Of a DNA stretch of 64,000 nt, positions 1 through 10,228 are shown in pieces. The stretch's first letter is position 1; every line of letters begins with the position of its first letter. Under the pieces are notes generated by a model, which ran no database searches, was not told the DNA's origin, and saw only the letters and a program-made list of their open reading frames with translations. Origin of the DNA: Candidatus Marinarcus aquaticus (GTDB lineage Bacteria > Campylobacterota > Campylobacteria > Campylobacterales > Arcobacteraceae); NCBI RefSeq assembly GCF_004116335.1, contig NZ_PDKN01000004.1, positions 1 to 64,000 of the forward strand, read 5' to 3'. The translations under genes were made by a program, and so were the position numbers.

Positions 1-416
1 GACATGGTAAGACCATCAGTGCAGATATGATTGAAGGGTATAAAGGGTTGTTGGATAATATCAGTAAATCCACACACATGATTGAAGAGATTGCCAATGC
101 CAGTAAAGAGCAAGAAGCAGGGATTACTCAAATCAATGATGCCGTGACACAACTGGATCAACAAACTCAACAAAATGCATCAATCGCAAATCAGACACAA
201 GAGATTGCAATGCAAACAGACAGTATTGCCAAGGACATTGTCAATGATGCCAATAAAAAAGAGTTTTGGGGGAAAGCCGACGCAAAAGCACTGCAAGCAA
301 AAAAAGAGAATCTTTCACAAGAGATAAAAAAAGAAAACCTTAAACACACTTCAAAACCAAAAGAGAGTCAAAAAGTGCACAGCTCTCATGAAAATGCAAC
401 GTGGGAAGAGTTTTAA
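1..416 (+). CDS. Methyl-accepting chemotaxis protein, C-terminal end (cut by window start)
   Basis: The reading frame is open from the first bases of the window (codons in phase with position 3), so only the C-terminal part is seen. Residues such as GKTISADMIEGY and the repeated helical QEAGITQINDAVTQLDQQTQQNA pattern are typical of the cytoplasmic signalling and methylation helices of Campylobacterota chemoreceptors. The last residues, ATWEEF after a flexible lysine-rich linker, resemble the C-terminal tether pentapeptide (NWETF type) that recruits CheR or CheB; that role is inferred. The sensor domain is outside the window, so the ligand is unknown. Confidence 0.85.
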   Translation, partial: HGKTISADMIEGYKGLLDNISKSTHMIEEIANASKEQEAGITQINDAVTQLDQQTQQNASIANQTQEIAMQTDSIAKDIVNDANKKEFWGKADAKALQAKKENLSQEIKKENLKHTSKPKESQKVHSSHENATWEEF

Positions 417-418
417 TC

Positions 419-2107
419 TTATGATATTTGAATAGGCAGAGTAATACAAAACTCTGTTCCTATTTGTAATTGATGATTATATCGATACTGCACATTATGC
501 ACTTCAATTTGTCCATTGAGTTGTTGAGTAATGACTTGATGGACAATATATAATCCCATTCCTTTGCCTTGTGATTGGTGTTTGGTGGTAAAATAGGGTT
601 CAAATATTTTATCCATAATATCACTTGGTATGCCTTGCGCATTATCTTTAATGGTGATGGTAATGTTCTCTTTAGTGGCTTGAGCCAAAAAGAAAATATA
701 ACGCTCTTTTGAAGGATTGCTCATATGTGCTTCAATCGAGTTTTTAATCAATACCATCAAGACTTGAACCAAAGCATTTTTAGAACCTTTCATTTTAAGG
801 TTAATACTTTTTTTATCGGTGATAAAAGCAATGCCATTTTTATCTAAAAGCTCTTCTAATTTTTCTAATGCTTCTTGCTTTAACTCTAAAAGTTGAAATG
901 AAGTGATACTTGAATCTATTTTGAAGAAGTTTTTAAAATCATCAATAGTGTGTGAAAGTCCAATACACGTTGCAGTGATTTGGTCAAGATTATTATACAA
1001 CTCATTCGTTTTTAAAAGATCCATTTGCATCATCATTTTTGAACTGGACGACAAACTTGAAATGACATTCAAAGGTTGCCGCCATTGGTGTGCTAAGTTT
1101 TCTAAAAGTTTACCAATGGATTCAAGTTTGACTTGTTGAATCACATATTTGTTTTGATCATTGAATTTTTCCAAAATAAAATTGACTCGTGTTCGTAATA
1201 AATAAACAAAAAAGAGACTCGCTGATACAAGTATCAAAACAATCACTACAATGGTATTGTTAATAATCGCTTTGTTTCCAAAATCTTTTTGTTTGAGTGC
1301 AATATAAAGCTTATGTTGATTGCTTTGAAACAGCATCTCTTTATTAATAATCTCTTCGGTGTTAATTCGAGAATAGACATTCAACGTATTGGACCAATTG
1401 TTTTTGCTCTCATCGTTACTGTAAACCACATTGTTTTTTTCATCCACCAAATAGATGTTAAAAATATCAGAACTGACCGTACTATCAAGGATCTCTTTCA
1501 TTTGTAAATTAATAATAATCATGCCCACAATTTTGTTGTTTTTATAAACAGCATTGGCCAAACGAAGCGTGGGGACATACGGTACTTCTATTTGTTCGTT
1601 TTCGATATTTAAATCCAATTTTGAAAGATAGGTTTCATCCTCTTTTAAACGCTTTATCTCATCAACATAATATCGATGATCTTTTTGTTGCAATAGGTGT
1701 ATTGGAACTTTAGTGATACGGTTTTGAGCCGCATCTTTATTGATACGAATTTGTTCTTGCCCTTGCTCATTTAAATAACGAATTTGAAGTATGGTACTAT
1801 TAGCTTGTGCAAGCGTATAAAAAAGCTCTTCAACATCATTTTTATTGTTATGATTTTTTAAATAGCGTTTTAAAAATGTACTGTTTTGTATCGATTTTAA
1901 AAGTTTTTTGGCCTCTTGAATATATTCAACATAAGCATGTTGTTTATATTTTAAGACCAATTGGGATTTTTGTTCAATTTCAGACTCTTCTATTTGTTGT
2001 TGCAAGTAATACATTACTAATGTAGCAATGACTATCAGAAACAAACCAAATATAAAAAAAAGTTTGGTCAATTTAGAAAAAATAGTTTTATGATTGAATC
2101 TGTCCAT
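419..2107 (-). CDS. Membrane sensor histidine kinase, HWRQPLN type
   Basis: 562-residue orphan sensor kinase. An N-terminal membrane helix (about 13-33) and a second at about 283-304 enclose a periplasmic region of about 250 residues that is probably a Cache-type sensor. No clear HAMP domain is visible. The phospho-acceptor is His340 in AHQWRQPLN, a variant H-box common in this phylum. The ATPase domain has the N-box (KNSIEAH), DNAQGIP and GKGMGLYIV glycine motifs. No response regulator is adjacent; the neighbours are a convergent chemoreceptor gene, whose stop lies 2 bases away, and cowN. The ligand cannot be read from the sequence. Confidence 0.88.
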   Translation of the reverse strand: MDRFNHKTIFSKLTKLFFIFGLFLIVIATLVMYYLQQQIEESEIEQKSQLVLKYKQHAYVEYIQEAKKLLKSIQNSTFLKRYLKNHNNKNDVEELFYTLAQANSTILQIRYLNEQGQEQIRINKDAAQNRITKVPIHLLQQKDHRYYVDEIKRLKEDETYLSKLDLNIENEQIEVPYVPTLRLANAVYKNNKIVGMIIINLQMKEILDSTVSSDIFNIYLVDEKNNVVYSNDESKNNWSNTLNVYSRINTEEIINKEMLFQSNQHKLYIALKQKDFGNKAIINNTIVVIVLILVSASLFFVYLLRTRVNFILEKFNDQNKYVIQQVKLESIGKLLENLAHQWRQPLNVISSLSSSSKMMMQMDLLKTNELYNNLDQITATCIGLSHTIDDFKNFFKIDSSITSFQLLELKQEALEKLEELLDKNGIAFITDKKSINLKMKGSKNALVQVLMVLIKNSIEAHMSNPSKERYIFFLAQATKENITITIKDNAQGIPSDIMDKIFEPYFTTKHQSQGKGMGLYIVHQVITQQLNGQIEVHNVQYRYNHQLQIGTEFCITLPIQIS

Positions 2108-2195
2108 AACTGTGTCCCATAATTTCTCTTAAATCATAGTAACACATTAGTGATTAAATTATCACATTTATATGATTATCTGCTCCATTGATTTT

Positions 2196-2510
2196 TTAAC
2201 AACACTCTTGTTCACATTTATGAAGTGCCAATTGTGCAACTTCATCTTGGGCATCTTCAAACAAATCATCAATATAAAAAGAGTTTGAACAGACCAAATA
2301 AAGCAGTTTCTCTTCAGGATCATCTTTGGGATTTCTACTGTAATATGCTTGTGGAATCTTAGGCATAAACTTTTCCCAATAGATATTCATATTTTTAGGA
2401 TCTTTTAAAACTCGTATCATGTGGTCTATCACAACACATGCATTTTCAAAACAATCAATGTTTTTAAAACTGATATAACTCTCATCTACTCTGATTTCAT
2501 TTTGCGACAT
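2196..2510 (-). CDS. cowN: CowN-like protein, protects nitrogenase from carbon monoxide
   Basis: About 104 residues. The opening (YISFKNIDCFENACVVIDHM), an aromatic NIYWEKFMPKIP segment and the Cys-Cys C-terminus (CEQECC) match what I know of CowN, a small soluble protein that sustains N2 fixation when CO is present by shielding nitrogenase. I chose the ATG at 2510 because GGAAGAGA lies just upstream; an in-frame extension to 2594 would run through the promoter and adds an unrelated hydrophobic leader. A TATAAT-like -10 (complement of 2539-2544) would give a short leader. It is divergent from an AraC-type regulator. No nif genes are in the window, so the nitrogenase link rests on the family match. 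Confidence 0.8.
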   Translation of the reverse strand: MSQNEIRVDESYISFKNIDCFENACVVIDHMIRVLKDPKNMNIYWEKFMPKIPQAYYSRNPKDDPEEKLLYLVCSNSFYIDDLFEDAQDEVAQLALHKCEQECC

Positions 2511-2532
2511 ATCTTCTCTTCCTTTTTTCATC

Positions 2533-2551
2533 TTGTATATTATATATACAA
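2533..2551. promoter_or_regulatory. Perfect inverted repeat over the cowN promoter, candidate operator
   Basis: TTGTATAT-TAT-ATATACAA is a perfect 8-bp inverted repeat with a 3-bp spacer. It covers the minus-strand -10 hexamer of cowN (2539-2544) in the cowN/AraC intergenic region. Symmetry and position suggest a repressor or activator site, but AT-rich DNA makes short palindromes by chance and the binding protein is unknown. Confidence 0.4.
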
Positions 2552-2570
2552 TAAACAAAAAATTATATGT

Positions 2571-2576
2571 TATAAT
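2571..2576 (+). promoter_or_regulatory. -10 hexamer of the AraC-type regulator
   Basis: TATAAT is placed so that transcription would start near 2583. That leaves a leader of about 30 bases before the TTG at 2615 but almost none before the TTG at 2588, which supports 2615 as the start codon. No clear -35 element is seen, as is usual in this phylum. Confidence 0.5.
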
Positions 2577-2614
2577 ACGTAAATAAATTGACATTTTACG
2601 AAAATGGAGTCTTG

Positions 2615-3631
2615 TTGCAACGAATTTCCACCATTACATTTGAATATGTTTTAAAAGCTTTATGCGCCAACACCAAACTCTCTATGGATGATATGCTTGC
2701 TTTTGTCGACTTAAATGAAGAGGATTTAAAAAATAATCCCAAAGGCATAGAAAGCCATAAACTTTCAGATATCTTCAGATACTGTATAGAAAATACTCAA
2801 AATAAAACATTGGCTTTGGATATTGGACAGTCAATTTCTTACCACTCCTTAGGTCTTTTAGGTTATTTACTTTTAAATACACAAACACTTAAAGAGATGA
2901 TTGAAAAATTTGCACACTACCAACAACTCGTAGGTGGGTATTTAAAATTCCATTTCAGTGAAAATGAACACTCTTATAAATTCACCATTTATATCAATGA
3001 AAACCCCTATATTCCTGTTCCAAGTTATCATGCAGAGGTACACTTATCTGCAATTGTAAGTATCTTGACTCAAATTCTAGGACAACAAGTTGTTCCTTCT
3101 CAAACTTTTTTTTCACAAGAAAAAATTCAAGACTTAACCGCCTATCATCGACTTTTTGGAGAGAATATCTTTTTTAGCAAAGATGAAAACTCCATACTCT
3201 TTAATAAGAATGAACTCAATATCCCTGTAAAAAACTCAAACCCCTCAATGTTGGGATATTTTGAGAATCAAGCCAATGCGATTTTACAAGATTTGAATCA
3301 AACCTCTTATTATGGAAAAGTGAAAACCATTATTGTAAAAAATATTGGAGAACATGACATCAACATTGAGTTTGTCGCTTCACAAATGCAACTTAGTGTT
3401 CGCACCTTGCAAAATTACTTAAAAAGTGAAAAGAAAAACTTCAGAGATGCGTTTACAGCTGTAAGAATGCAACTGGCAGATCACTACTTACAAACAACCA
3501 AAATGGATTATGCGAGCATTGCATATTTACTGGGCTACTCAGAAGCGAGCTCTTTTTTCAGAGCCTATAAAAAATGGACGAAGAAAACACCTTCGAGTCA
3601 CAAAAAGGGCATAAAAAAAGGCAAGGAGTAA
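2615..3631 (+). CDS. AraC-family transcriptional regulator
   Basis: About 338 residues. The N-terminal two thirds resemble the arabinose-binding-type ligand domain of the OruR/ArgR-like AraC subgroup (the HSLGLLGYLLLNTQTLKEMI region is typical). The C-terminal 100 residues form two helix-turn-helix motifs: VASQMQLSVRTLQNYL, then YASIAYLLGYSEASSFFRAYKKW, the AraC signature. I place the start at TTG 2615 because GGAG sits 6-9 bases upstream; TTG 2588 in the same frame is possible. The gene is divergent from cowN, so it may control it, but nothing in the sequence shows this. It ends in a strong terminator that overlaps its stop codon. Confidence 0.85.
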   Translation: MQRISTITFEYVLKALCANTKLSMDDMLAFVDLNEEDLKNNPKGIESHKLSDIFRYCIENTQNKTLALDIGQSISYHSLGLLGYLLLNTQTLKEMIEKFAHYQQLVGGYLKFHFSENEHSYKFTIYINENPYIPVPSYHAEVHLSAIVSILTQILGQQVVPSQTFFSQEKIQDLTAYHRLFGENIFFSKDENSILFNKNELNIPVKNSNPSMLGYFENQANAILQDLNQTSYYGKVKTIIVKNIGEHDINIEFVASQMQLSVRTLQNYLKSEKKNFRDAFTAVRMQLADHYLQTTKMDYASIAYLLGYSEASSFFRAYKKWTKKTPSSHKKGIKKGKE

Positions 3632-3644
3632 ATCCTTGCCTTTT
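3616..3644 (+). terminator. Rho-independent terminator of the AraC-type gene
   Basis: AAAAGGCAAGGA and TCCTTGCCTTTT form a 12-bp stem around a 5-base loop. The stem begins inside the last codons of the regulator and ends in a short T run. Confidence 0.8.
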
Positions 3645-3670
3645 AATTGAGTGAAGTGAGTTTATAGAAC

Positions 3671-3741
3671 ATCGACTTCGGGTGCGCAAACCTTTTCTCC
3701 CTTCAGTGGTGCTATCGCACATCACTTTCGGGTGCGCAAAC
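3671..3741. repeat. Two imperfect direct repeats 50 bp apart, downstream of groEL
   Basis: A 21-bp segment at 3671-3691 recurs at 3721-3741 with 18 of 21 identical bases. The shared core is TTCGGGTGCGCAAAC. The copies lie exactly 50 bp apart in the space between the convergent AraC-type regulator and groEL genes. Function unknown; they may be remnants of a dispersed repeat. Confidence 0.5.
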
Positions 3742-3742
3742 T

Positions 3743-3768
3743 AAAAACGTCAATCAATTCACGTTTTT
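3743..3768 (-). terminator. Likely terminator of groESL
   Basis: AAAAACGT and ACGTTTTT form an 8-bp stem around a 10-base loop just beyond the groEL stop codon. Read on the minus strand, the stem ends in five T residues. Confidence 0.5.
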
Positions 3769-3777
3769 AACGTTTGC

Positions 3778-5672
<1,895 letters not shown>

Positions 5673-5707
5673 TATTGCTTCTCCTATAAGATTAAATCGT
5701 GTTTGAG

Positions 5708-5734
5708 TTAGCACTCTTATTTTTTGAGTGCTAA
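5708..5734. promoter_or_regulatory. CIRCE element, HrcA operator of groESL
   Basis: TTAGCACTC-N9-GAGTGCTAA, a perfect match to the CIRCE consensus. It lies just downstream of the groES -10 hexamer. HrcA bound here represses the operon until heat shock. The hrcA gene itself is not in the window. Confidence 0.95.
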
Positions 5735-5735
5735 A

Positions 5736-5764
5736 ATTGTATAAAATTTTTTATTAATTGTCAA
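5736..5764 (-). promoter_or_regulatory. Sigma70-type promoter of groESL
   Basis: On the minus strand, TTGACA (complement of 5759-5764) and TACAAT (complement of 5736-5741) are separated by 17 bp, close to the housekeeping consensus. CIRCE starts 1 base downstream of the -10. Confidence 0.88.
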
Positions 5765-5804
5765 GTAGTCTGAGTTATAATGACTAAAGTATTACATAAA
5801 CTTT

Positions 5805-6665
5805 TTATTGATGTCTGTACAGATATTTTTGCAACAGTTGGTGTAAGCTTGTGTTTAATTCGGTGTCAAATTGATTCAGTGTCTCTTTACACTTGTTGGC
5901 CAATTCATTGGCACTTTTGATGGCTCCATTTAAACCTAAAAGGTTCACAAAAGAGTTCTTTGCTCCATCATTATTGGTTGTTTTCCCCGCTTCCTCTTCA
6001 CTTTGAGTCTCATCAATAATATCATCTTGAATTTGAAACAGTAAGCCAATATCGATACCAAAGGCATAGAGTTTTTCTTGTACTTCATCCGATAATCCAG
6101 CAATAATAGCCCCCATCTTAAGAGAAGCTGCAATAAGTTTTGCTGTTTTATGAATATGTAAAAACTCCAGTTGTGAAAGTTCCACTTTTTGATTTTCAAA
6201 ATAACAATCAATGGCTTGTCCAATGATCATTCCATCAATTCCTCCATCACTTGAGAGGATTTTAATCAATTCAATTTTCACATCATTTGAAAAGGCTGCA
6301 TTGGCAAGCAGATTAAACGCATGCGTATTAAGTGCATCCCCAACTAATATGGCTGTGACTTCATCATAGGTTGTATGAAGTGTCGGATACCCTCTTCGTA
6401 AACTGGCATCATCCATCGCAGGCAGATCATCATGTATTAAAGAGTATGTGTGTAACAGCTCTAAACCAAGCGCCACACTCATGGCATTTTTTATAAGCAG
6501 TGATTGTTTGGCTTGTACCACACTCAACAAGAGCATTGGACGAAATCGTTTTCCACCTGCACGGAGCATCTCTTGTAAGGCTTTTTCAAAGTTAGGGTGG
6601 AAACTTTTTGATTGGGGTAAATGCGTATTTAAATACGTTTCAAATTCTTCAAGTAGTTGTTTCAT
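5805..6665 (-). CDS. ispA: Polyprenyl diphosphate synthase, farnesyl/geranylgeranyl type
   Basis: 286 residues, the usual size of short-chain trans-prenyltransferases. It condenses isopentenyl diphosphate with allylic diphosphates to make the precursor for quinone side chains and undecaprenyl carriers. The first aspartate-rich motif DDLPAMDD is at about 79-86 and the second, QIQDDIIDE, near 205-213; GGKRFRP at 37-43 is the family signature. Product chain length cannot be fixed by eye. It is last in the [2Fe-2S]-panD-ybaB-ispA run, 6 bases after ybaB. Confidence 0.93.
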   Translation of the reverse strand: MKQLLEEFETYLNTHLPQSKSFHPNFEKALQEMLRAGGKRFRPMLLLSVVQAKQSLLIKNAMSVALGLELLHTYSLIHDDLPAMDDASLRRGYPTLHTTYDEVTAILVGDALNTHAFNLLANAAFSNDVKIELIKILSSDGGIDGMIIGQAIDCYFENQKVELSQLEFLHIHKTAKLIAASLKMGAIIAGLSDEVQEKLYAFGIDIGLLFQIQDDIIDETQSEEEAGKTTNNDGAKNSFVNLLGLNGAIKSANELANKCKETLNQFDTELNTSLHQLLQKYLYRHQ

Positions 6666-6671
6666 GAAACT

Positions 6672-6992
6672 CTATTTTTGACCAAATGGGTTCATACCAC
6701 CCATCATGTTCATGGCCATCATTTTTTTGTTTTCATCGGATTGTTTAATCACATCATTCATGGCACTGATTAGAAGAATTTGTAAGGAATCTTTATCTTC
6801 AAGCAAAGAGTCATCAATTTGTAAATCCACCACTTCAGAGTTTCCATTGATTGAGATTTCAACCATTCCTCCACCCGCTTTTGAGGTGAAGATTTTTCCT
6901 TCATTTTGCTCTTTTGCTTGTTCGGCCATGTCTTGAACTTGTTTCATGACATCGTTTAAATTGAGTTTGCTTAAATCTACGCCATCAAACAT
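6672..6992 (-). CDS. Nucleoid-associated protein, YbaB/EbfC family
   Basis: 106 residues. YbaB/EbfC proteins are small DNA-binding dimers. The helix of N-terminal repeats ([17 protein letters not shown]), the central [18 protein letters not shown] strand pair and the Met-rich end ([13 protein letters not shown]) are characteristic. The ATG at 6992 follows GGAAG and lies inside the last codons of panD; a start 7 codons earlier would lack a comparable ribosome site. Confidence 0.9.
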   Translation of the reverse strand: MFDGVDLSKLNLNDVMKQVQDMAEQAKEQNEGKIFTSKAGGGMVEISINGNSEVVDLQIDDSLLEDKDSLQILLISAMNDVIKQSDENKKMMAMNMMGGMNPFGQK

Positions 6993-7368
6993 GGTCACTT
7001 CCAACAAGTTCATTGGTCACGCATGTGATATTGTTTTCATCATCAACCAATACAACTGTAGGTTTATAGTGTTCTAATTCTACTTCAGAGTATGCGGCAT
7101 AAGCAATCACAATAATTTTATCACCGATCTCTACTTTTCTTGCAGCTGCGCCATTTAAGCACATATCTTTACTGCCAGCTTTACCTTTAATTACGTACGT
7201 TGCAAATCGTTCCCCGTTATTGACGTTAACAATTTCTACTTTTTGTCCCACTCTTAAATGCGAAGCCTGCATAAGCTCTTCATCAATGGTAATAGACCCC
7301 ACATAGTTAAGATTTGCATCGGTTACGGTTGCTCTATGGATTTTACTATAAAGCATATCAAATGTCAT
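6985..7368 (-). CDS. panD: Aspartate 1-decarboxylase precursor
   Basis: 127 residues. It makes beta-alanine from aspartate for pantothenate and coenzyme A synthesis. The proenzyme self-cleaves between Gly24 and Ser25 (YVGS) to give the pyruvoyl cofactor, and both residues are at the expected positions. Conserved NGAAARK and IIVIAYA segments follow. Its 3' end overlaps ybaB by 8 bases. Confidence 0.97.
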   Translation of the reverse strand: MTFDMLYSKIHRATVTDANLNYVGSITIDEELMQASHLRVGQKVEIVNVNNGERFATYVIKGKAGSKDMCLNGAAARKVEIGDKIIVIAYAAYSEVELEHYKPTVVLVDDENNITCVTNELVGSDHV

Positions 7369-7396
7369 TTACTGCTACCTTCTAGTTATTTAATTG

Positions 7397-7744
7397 TCAT
7401 GGTTCTCCCCAGAATTGCTCTGGAATTAAAAACTCTTGTACTGGGTTTCCGCCCAGTATATGTTCGTCCACAATTCTATCAATTTTTTCCTTAGATAATT
7501 GTACGTACATATGATGTCCAGGTTCCACTAACATAACAGGTCCCATTTGACATCGCCCCAAACAGGATGTTCGAATCGGTTGGACAGGTCCCATAAGTCC
7601 TTTTTCCATCATTTTTTGCGCCAAATGATTAAACAAATCTTTTGTCATTTCATTCACACAGCTCGGTTTTGGCATTCCTGGAGGTGATGATTGTTCACAT
7701 TTAAACATATAAAATGTTGGTTGTGGCATTGCTGGCATTTCCAT
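7397..7744 (-). CDS. Thioredoxin-like [2Fe-2S] ferredoxin
   Basis: 115 residues. Four cysteines, Cys16, Cys29, Cys61 and Cys65 (CLGRC), give the spacing of the thioredoxin-fold [2Fe-2S] ferredoxins related to NuoE and to the Aquifex/Azotobacter small Fe-S proteins. It is probably a cytosolic electron carrier; the partner is unknown. It has a good ribosome site (AGGA) and a TATAAT -10 and opens the operon with panD, ybaB and ispA. Members of this family are sometimes linked to nitrogen fixation, which would agree with cowN upstream, but this is weak evidence. Confidence 0.82.
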   Translation of the reverse strand: MEMPAMPQPTFYMFKCEQSSPPGMPKPSCVNEMTKDLFNHLAQKMMEKGLMGPVQPIRTSCLGRCQMGPVMLVEPGHHMYVQLSKEKIDRIVDEHILGGNPVQEFLIPEQFWGEP

Positions 7745-7779
7745 ATTTGAGTTCCTTTATATAAGATAATTTTTGTCCG

Positions 7780-7785
7780 ATTATA
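7780..7785 (-). promoter_or_regulatory. -10 hexamer of the [2Fe-2S]-panD-ybaB-ispA operon
   Basis: Complement reads TATAAT about 35 bases ahead of the first ATG. The divergent cyclophilin promoter (TATACT, 7849-7854) is about 65 bases away. Confidence 0.5.
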
Positions 7786-7848
7786 GTACAAATCAGGTTA
7801 ATGCAATATAAAAAAAATGTTTTAATCACATATTAAAAATATAAATAT

Positions 7849-7854
7849 TATACT
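7849..7854 (+). promoter_or_regulatory. -10 hexamer of the cyclophilin gene
   Basis: TATACT in an AT-rich stretch, about 42 bases ahead of the ATG at 7896; AAGGA provides the ribosome site. Confidence 0.4.
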
Positions 7855-7895
7855 AACACGATTTTACACAAGATTACAAGAAACAAGGACTTTTA

Positions 7896-8438
7896 ATGAG
7901 AGTTGTATTACTAATTGTTACATTCTGTGCAGCGCTGTTTGCTTCCAATCCAGTTGCTGTGATGAAAACAAATCAAGGGGAGATTGAGATTGAACTTCGA
8001 CCCGATTTAGCACCAAAAGCTGTAGAAAACTTTATCACGCATTCAAAAAATGGATACTACAATGGCTTGATTTTTCACCGAGTGATTAAAAACTTTATGA
8101 TTCAAGGGGGAGACCCAACAGGAACAGGACGAGGTGGAGAGTCTATTTGGAACAAACCATTCAAAGATGAATTTGCTCCCAATGCTGTTTTTGATAAAGC
8201 AGGTATTTTAGCCATGGCAAATGCTGGTCCAAATACCAATGGAAGCCAATTTTTTATCACAACCGTACCAACATATTGGCTTAATGGTCGACATACAATT
8301 TTTGGTTATGTAAAAAAAGGGATGGATGTGGTACAAAAAATTGAGTACACCCCCACCAATGGTCAGTCTGCAGGAAACAAACCACTTAGTGAGCAAAAAG
8401 TCATCTCAATTACTATCAAAGAGAGCTCAAACAGTTAA
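7896..8438 (+). CDS. Periplasmic cyclophilin-type peptidyl-prolyl isomerase
   Basis: 180 residues. A short signal peptide (MRVVLLIVTFCAALFAS) precedes a complete cyclophilin domain with FHRVIKNFMIQGGDPTGTG, the catalytic arginine stretch, and NTNGSQFFITT. It catalyses cis-trans isomerisation of proline bonds in exported proteins. The gene stands alone with its own promoter and a terminator shared with the convergent response-regulator gene. Confidence 0.94.
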   Translation: MRVVLLIVTFCAALFASNPVAVMKTNQGEIEIELRPDLAPKAVENFITHSKNGYYNGLIFHRVIKNFMIQGGDPTGTGRGGESIWNKPFKDEFAPNAVFDKAGILAMANAGPNTNGSQFFITTVPTYWLNGRHTIFGYVKKGMDVVQKIEYTPTNGQSAGNKPLSEQKVISITIKESSNS

Positions 8439-8439
8439 T

Positions 8440-8465
8440 AAATAAGAGTAGTTTTACTCTTATTT
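8440..8465. terminator. Bidirectional terminator between convergent genes
   Basis: AAATAAGAGTA and TACTCTTATTT form an 11-bp stem with a 4-base loop. It follows the cyclophilin stop and overlaps the last codons of the minus-strand response regulator. Confidence 0.7.
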
Positions 8466-9827
8466 AAACAATCGACTCATCAAACCCTTATCACCTGTTT
8501 GAATCAATTCACGCTCTAATTGCTCAATTCTTCGATGCCCCTCTTTGGCTTTGCCTTTCCAGTACTCTATCTTTTCATTGAGAGTTCGTAAATCTTCAGT
8601 CTCTTCAATTTGTATCAGATACTCTTTATTGAGTTTTTCCAGCTCTTTAATACGTGTTTCAAGACTCACACGCACTTGATTGACCTCTTTGGTCATATCG
8701 CTTTTGAGTTGTTCATTCTCTTCATGCAACTTCTTAAGCTCAATTTTCATGTCTTGGTTGCTTTTGTTCATCTTCAAAGTTTGTGCCGATTCATCTTCAT
8801 CAGGGATTTTACTCACTGCCAAAGTCAACTCTTTTTTGAGTTTTTTGTTTTCAACCGTGAGTTTGTCAATGTTAAATAAAATACGCTCTTTATCTTTGTG
8901 TGAAGTTTGAATCATCTTTTGCAAATCATGGATACGTTTATTTAACTCATTGATGATTGCATTGAGTTCACCCGTACTCTCTTTTCCTTTTAAGTAAATC
9001 TCACTTTTATCTTTGATCAATGCTTTTTGCATCTCTCTTTTTTGATTCACCTCTGCAGTGATATCTCTTTGAATTGAGATGCTTCCAGTTACTTCTCCAG
9101 CATCAGTGAGTATGGCAATAGTGTATGCATCCACCACATAGACATCATCAAATTTGGTTTTGTTTTTAATTTTCCCTTGCCATGCTTCATTTTTAAGTAC
9201 AGCTTCAAACATTTCATCAATCAACGATTGTGCTGTGTCTTTATGTTTTAAAAAAGCAAAGTGTTCACCAAGGAGTTCCTCTTTTTCATACCCTGTAATC
9301 TCACAAAAGTGTGTATTGACGTACGTAATGATACCTTTGGTATCGGTTTTGATTACAATATTGTTTTGATCAATGACATCTTTATACTTTTCAAGCTCTT
9401 TGTTTTGTTGTTCAATCAAAAACTCTTGATACAAAATATTGGCCAAGTCATTCATGACGGTTAAAAGATTACGAATGTCAATGGGTTTAATGATGTAGTC
9501 ATAAACTTTGAGTTTAATCGCGTCAGCCAGATATTCGTTGTCAGAATAGGCTGTTGCGAAGATAACAGGTACTTTCATATCGCTTTGGCGTACTTTTGCG
9601 ACCATTTGAATACCAGTGAGTTTGGGCATATTGATATCACTTAAAATAACATCAATATCCTCTTGATTTTTCATATAGCAGTCATAACCATCTTGTCCAT
9701 CAACTGCCGTGTAGACTTTGCCAAAAAAATTTTCAAGCAAAGAAGAGAGTTCTGTTCTGATTTTATCATCATCTTCAACGTATAAGACTTTCAGACGTTT
9801 TAGAAGTTTTTTATCCACAGATGCCAT
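8460..9827 (-). CDS. Response regulator with PAS domain and long coiled coil
   Basis: 455 residues in three parts: a receiver domain (about 8-130; phospho-acceptor Asp64 in SDINMP, Lys in IIKPID), a PAS domain (about 150-265; TKGIITYVNTHFCEITGYEKEELLG) and a long heptad-rich coiled coil (about 265-440). No kinase, GGDEF or DNA-binding output is present. The coiled coil suggests a scaffold that reports through protein contacts, in line with its place after cheW and a CheY-like gene. Spacing of 3 bases to the upstream regulator implies one operon. Confidence 0.85.
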   Translation of the reverse strand: MASVDKKLLKRLKVLYVEDDDKIRTELSSLLENFFGKVYTAVDGQDGYDCYMKNQEDIDVILSDINMPKLTGIQMVAKVRQSDMKVPVIFATAYSDNEYLADAIKLKVYDYIIKPIDIRNLLTVMNDLANILYQEFLIEQQNKELEKYKDVIDQNNIVIKTDTKGIITYVNTHFCEITGYEKEELLGEHFAFLKHKDTAQSLIDEMFEAVLKNEAWQGKIKNKTKFDDVYVVDAYTIAILTDAGEVTGSISIQRDITAEVNQKREMQKALIKDKSEIYLKGKESTGELNAIINELNKRIHDLQKMIQTSHKDKERILFNIDKLTVENKKLKKELTLAVSKIPDEDESAQTLKMNKSNQDMKIELKKLHEENEQLKSDMTKEVNQVRVSLETRIKELEKLNKEYLIQIEETEDLRTLNEKIEYWKGKAKEGHRRIEQLERELIQTGDKGLMSRLFK

Positions 9828-9830
9828 GAA

Positions 9831-10220
9831 CTATTTTATACCCATTCCTACAATTAAATCAATAAACTTAATAAAGTCAAATGGTTTTAAGAGATAATTT
9901 TTTACACCCAACTCTTCTGCTTTTTTAATAAACTCTGTTTCAGTATGTGCAGACATCACAATGATAGGCAAGTTCAACCCTTTTTGATTGATAAGGTCAA
10001 TCATCTCTAAACCATTCATAATGGGCATATTGATATCCGTAATAACGGCATCAATATCTGGTTGCTCATCTAAAAGGTTCAAGGCTTCTTTTCCATTACG
10101 TGCGGTTACAAAATTGGCATTGAGTTTTTTCAAAGTATCTTCAATGATATTGATCAGATCCTCTTCATCTTCAACAAACAGAAGTTTCAGCTCTCTGAGC
10201 TTTTCAATTTTTTCTTGCAT
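9831..10220 (-). CDS. Single-domain response regulator (CheY-like)
   Basis: About 129 residues, a lone receiver domain. The acidic pair (VEDEED), phospho-acceptor Asp62 in TDINMP, the Thr/Ser position in VMSAHTE and the KPFD lysine are all present. I chose the ATG at 10220 because AGGA lies 7 bases upstream; a TTG two codons earlier is possible. It is 8 bases after cheW. It may take phosphate from a chemotaxis kinase that is not in the window. Confidence 0.85.
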   Translation of the reverse strand: MQEKIEKLRELKLLFVEDEEDLINIIEDTLKKLNANFVTARNGKEALNLLDEQPDIDAVITDINMPIMNGLEMIDLINQKGLNLPIIVMSAHTETEFIKKAEELGVKNYLLKPFDFIKFIDLIVGMGIK

Positions 10221-10228
10221 AGGCAATC

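Noticed and set aside
2511-2594. In-frame extension of cowN to a hydrophobic leader
   Set aside because: The 28 extra codons run through the -10 and palindrome, and an ideal ribosome site precedes the inner ATG.
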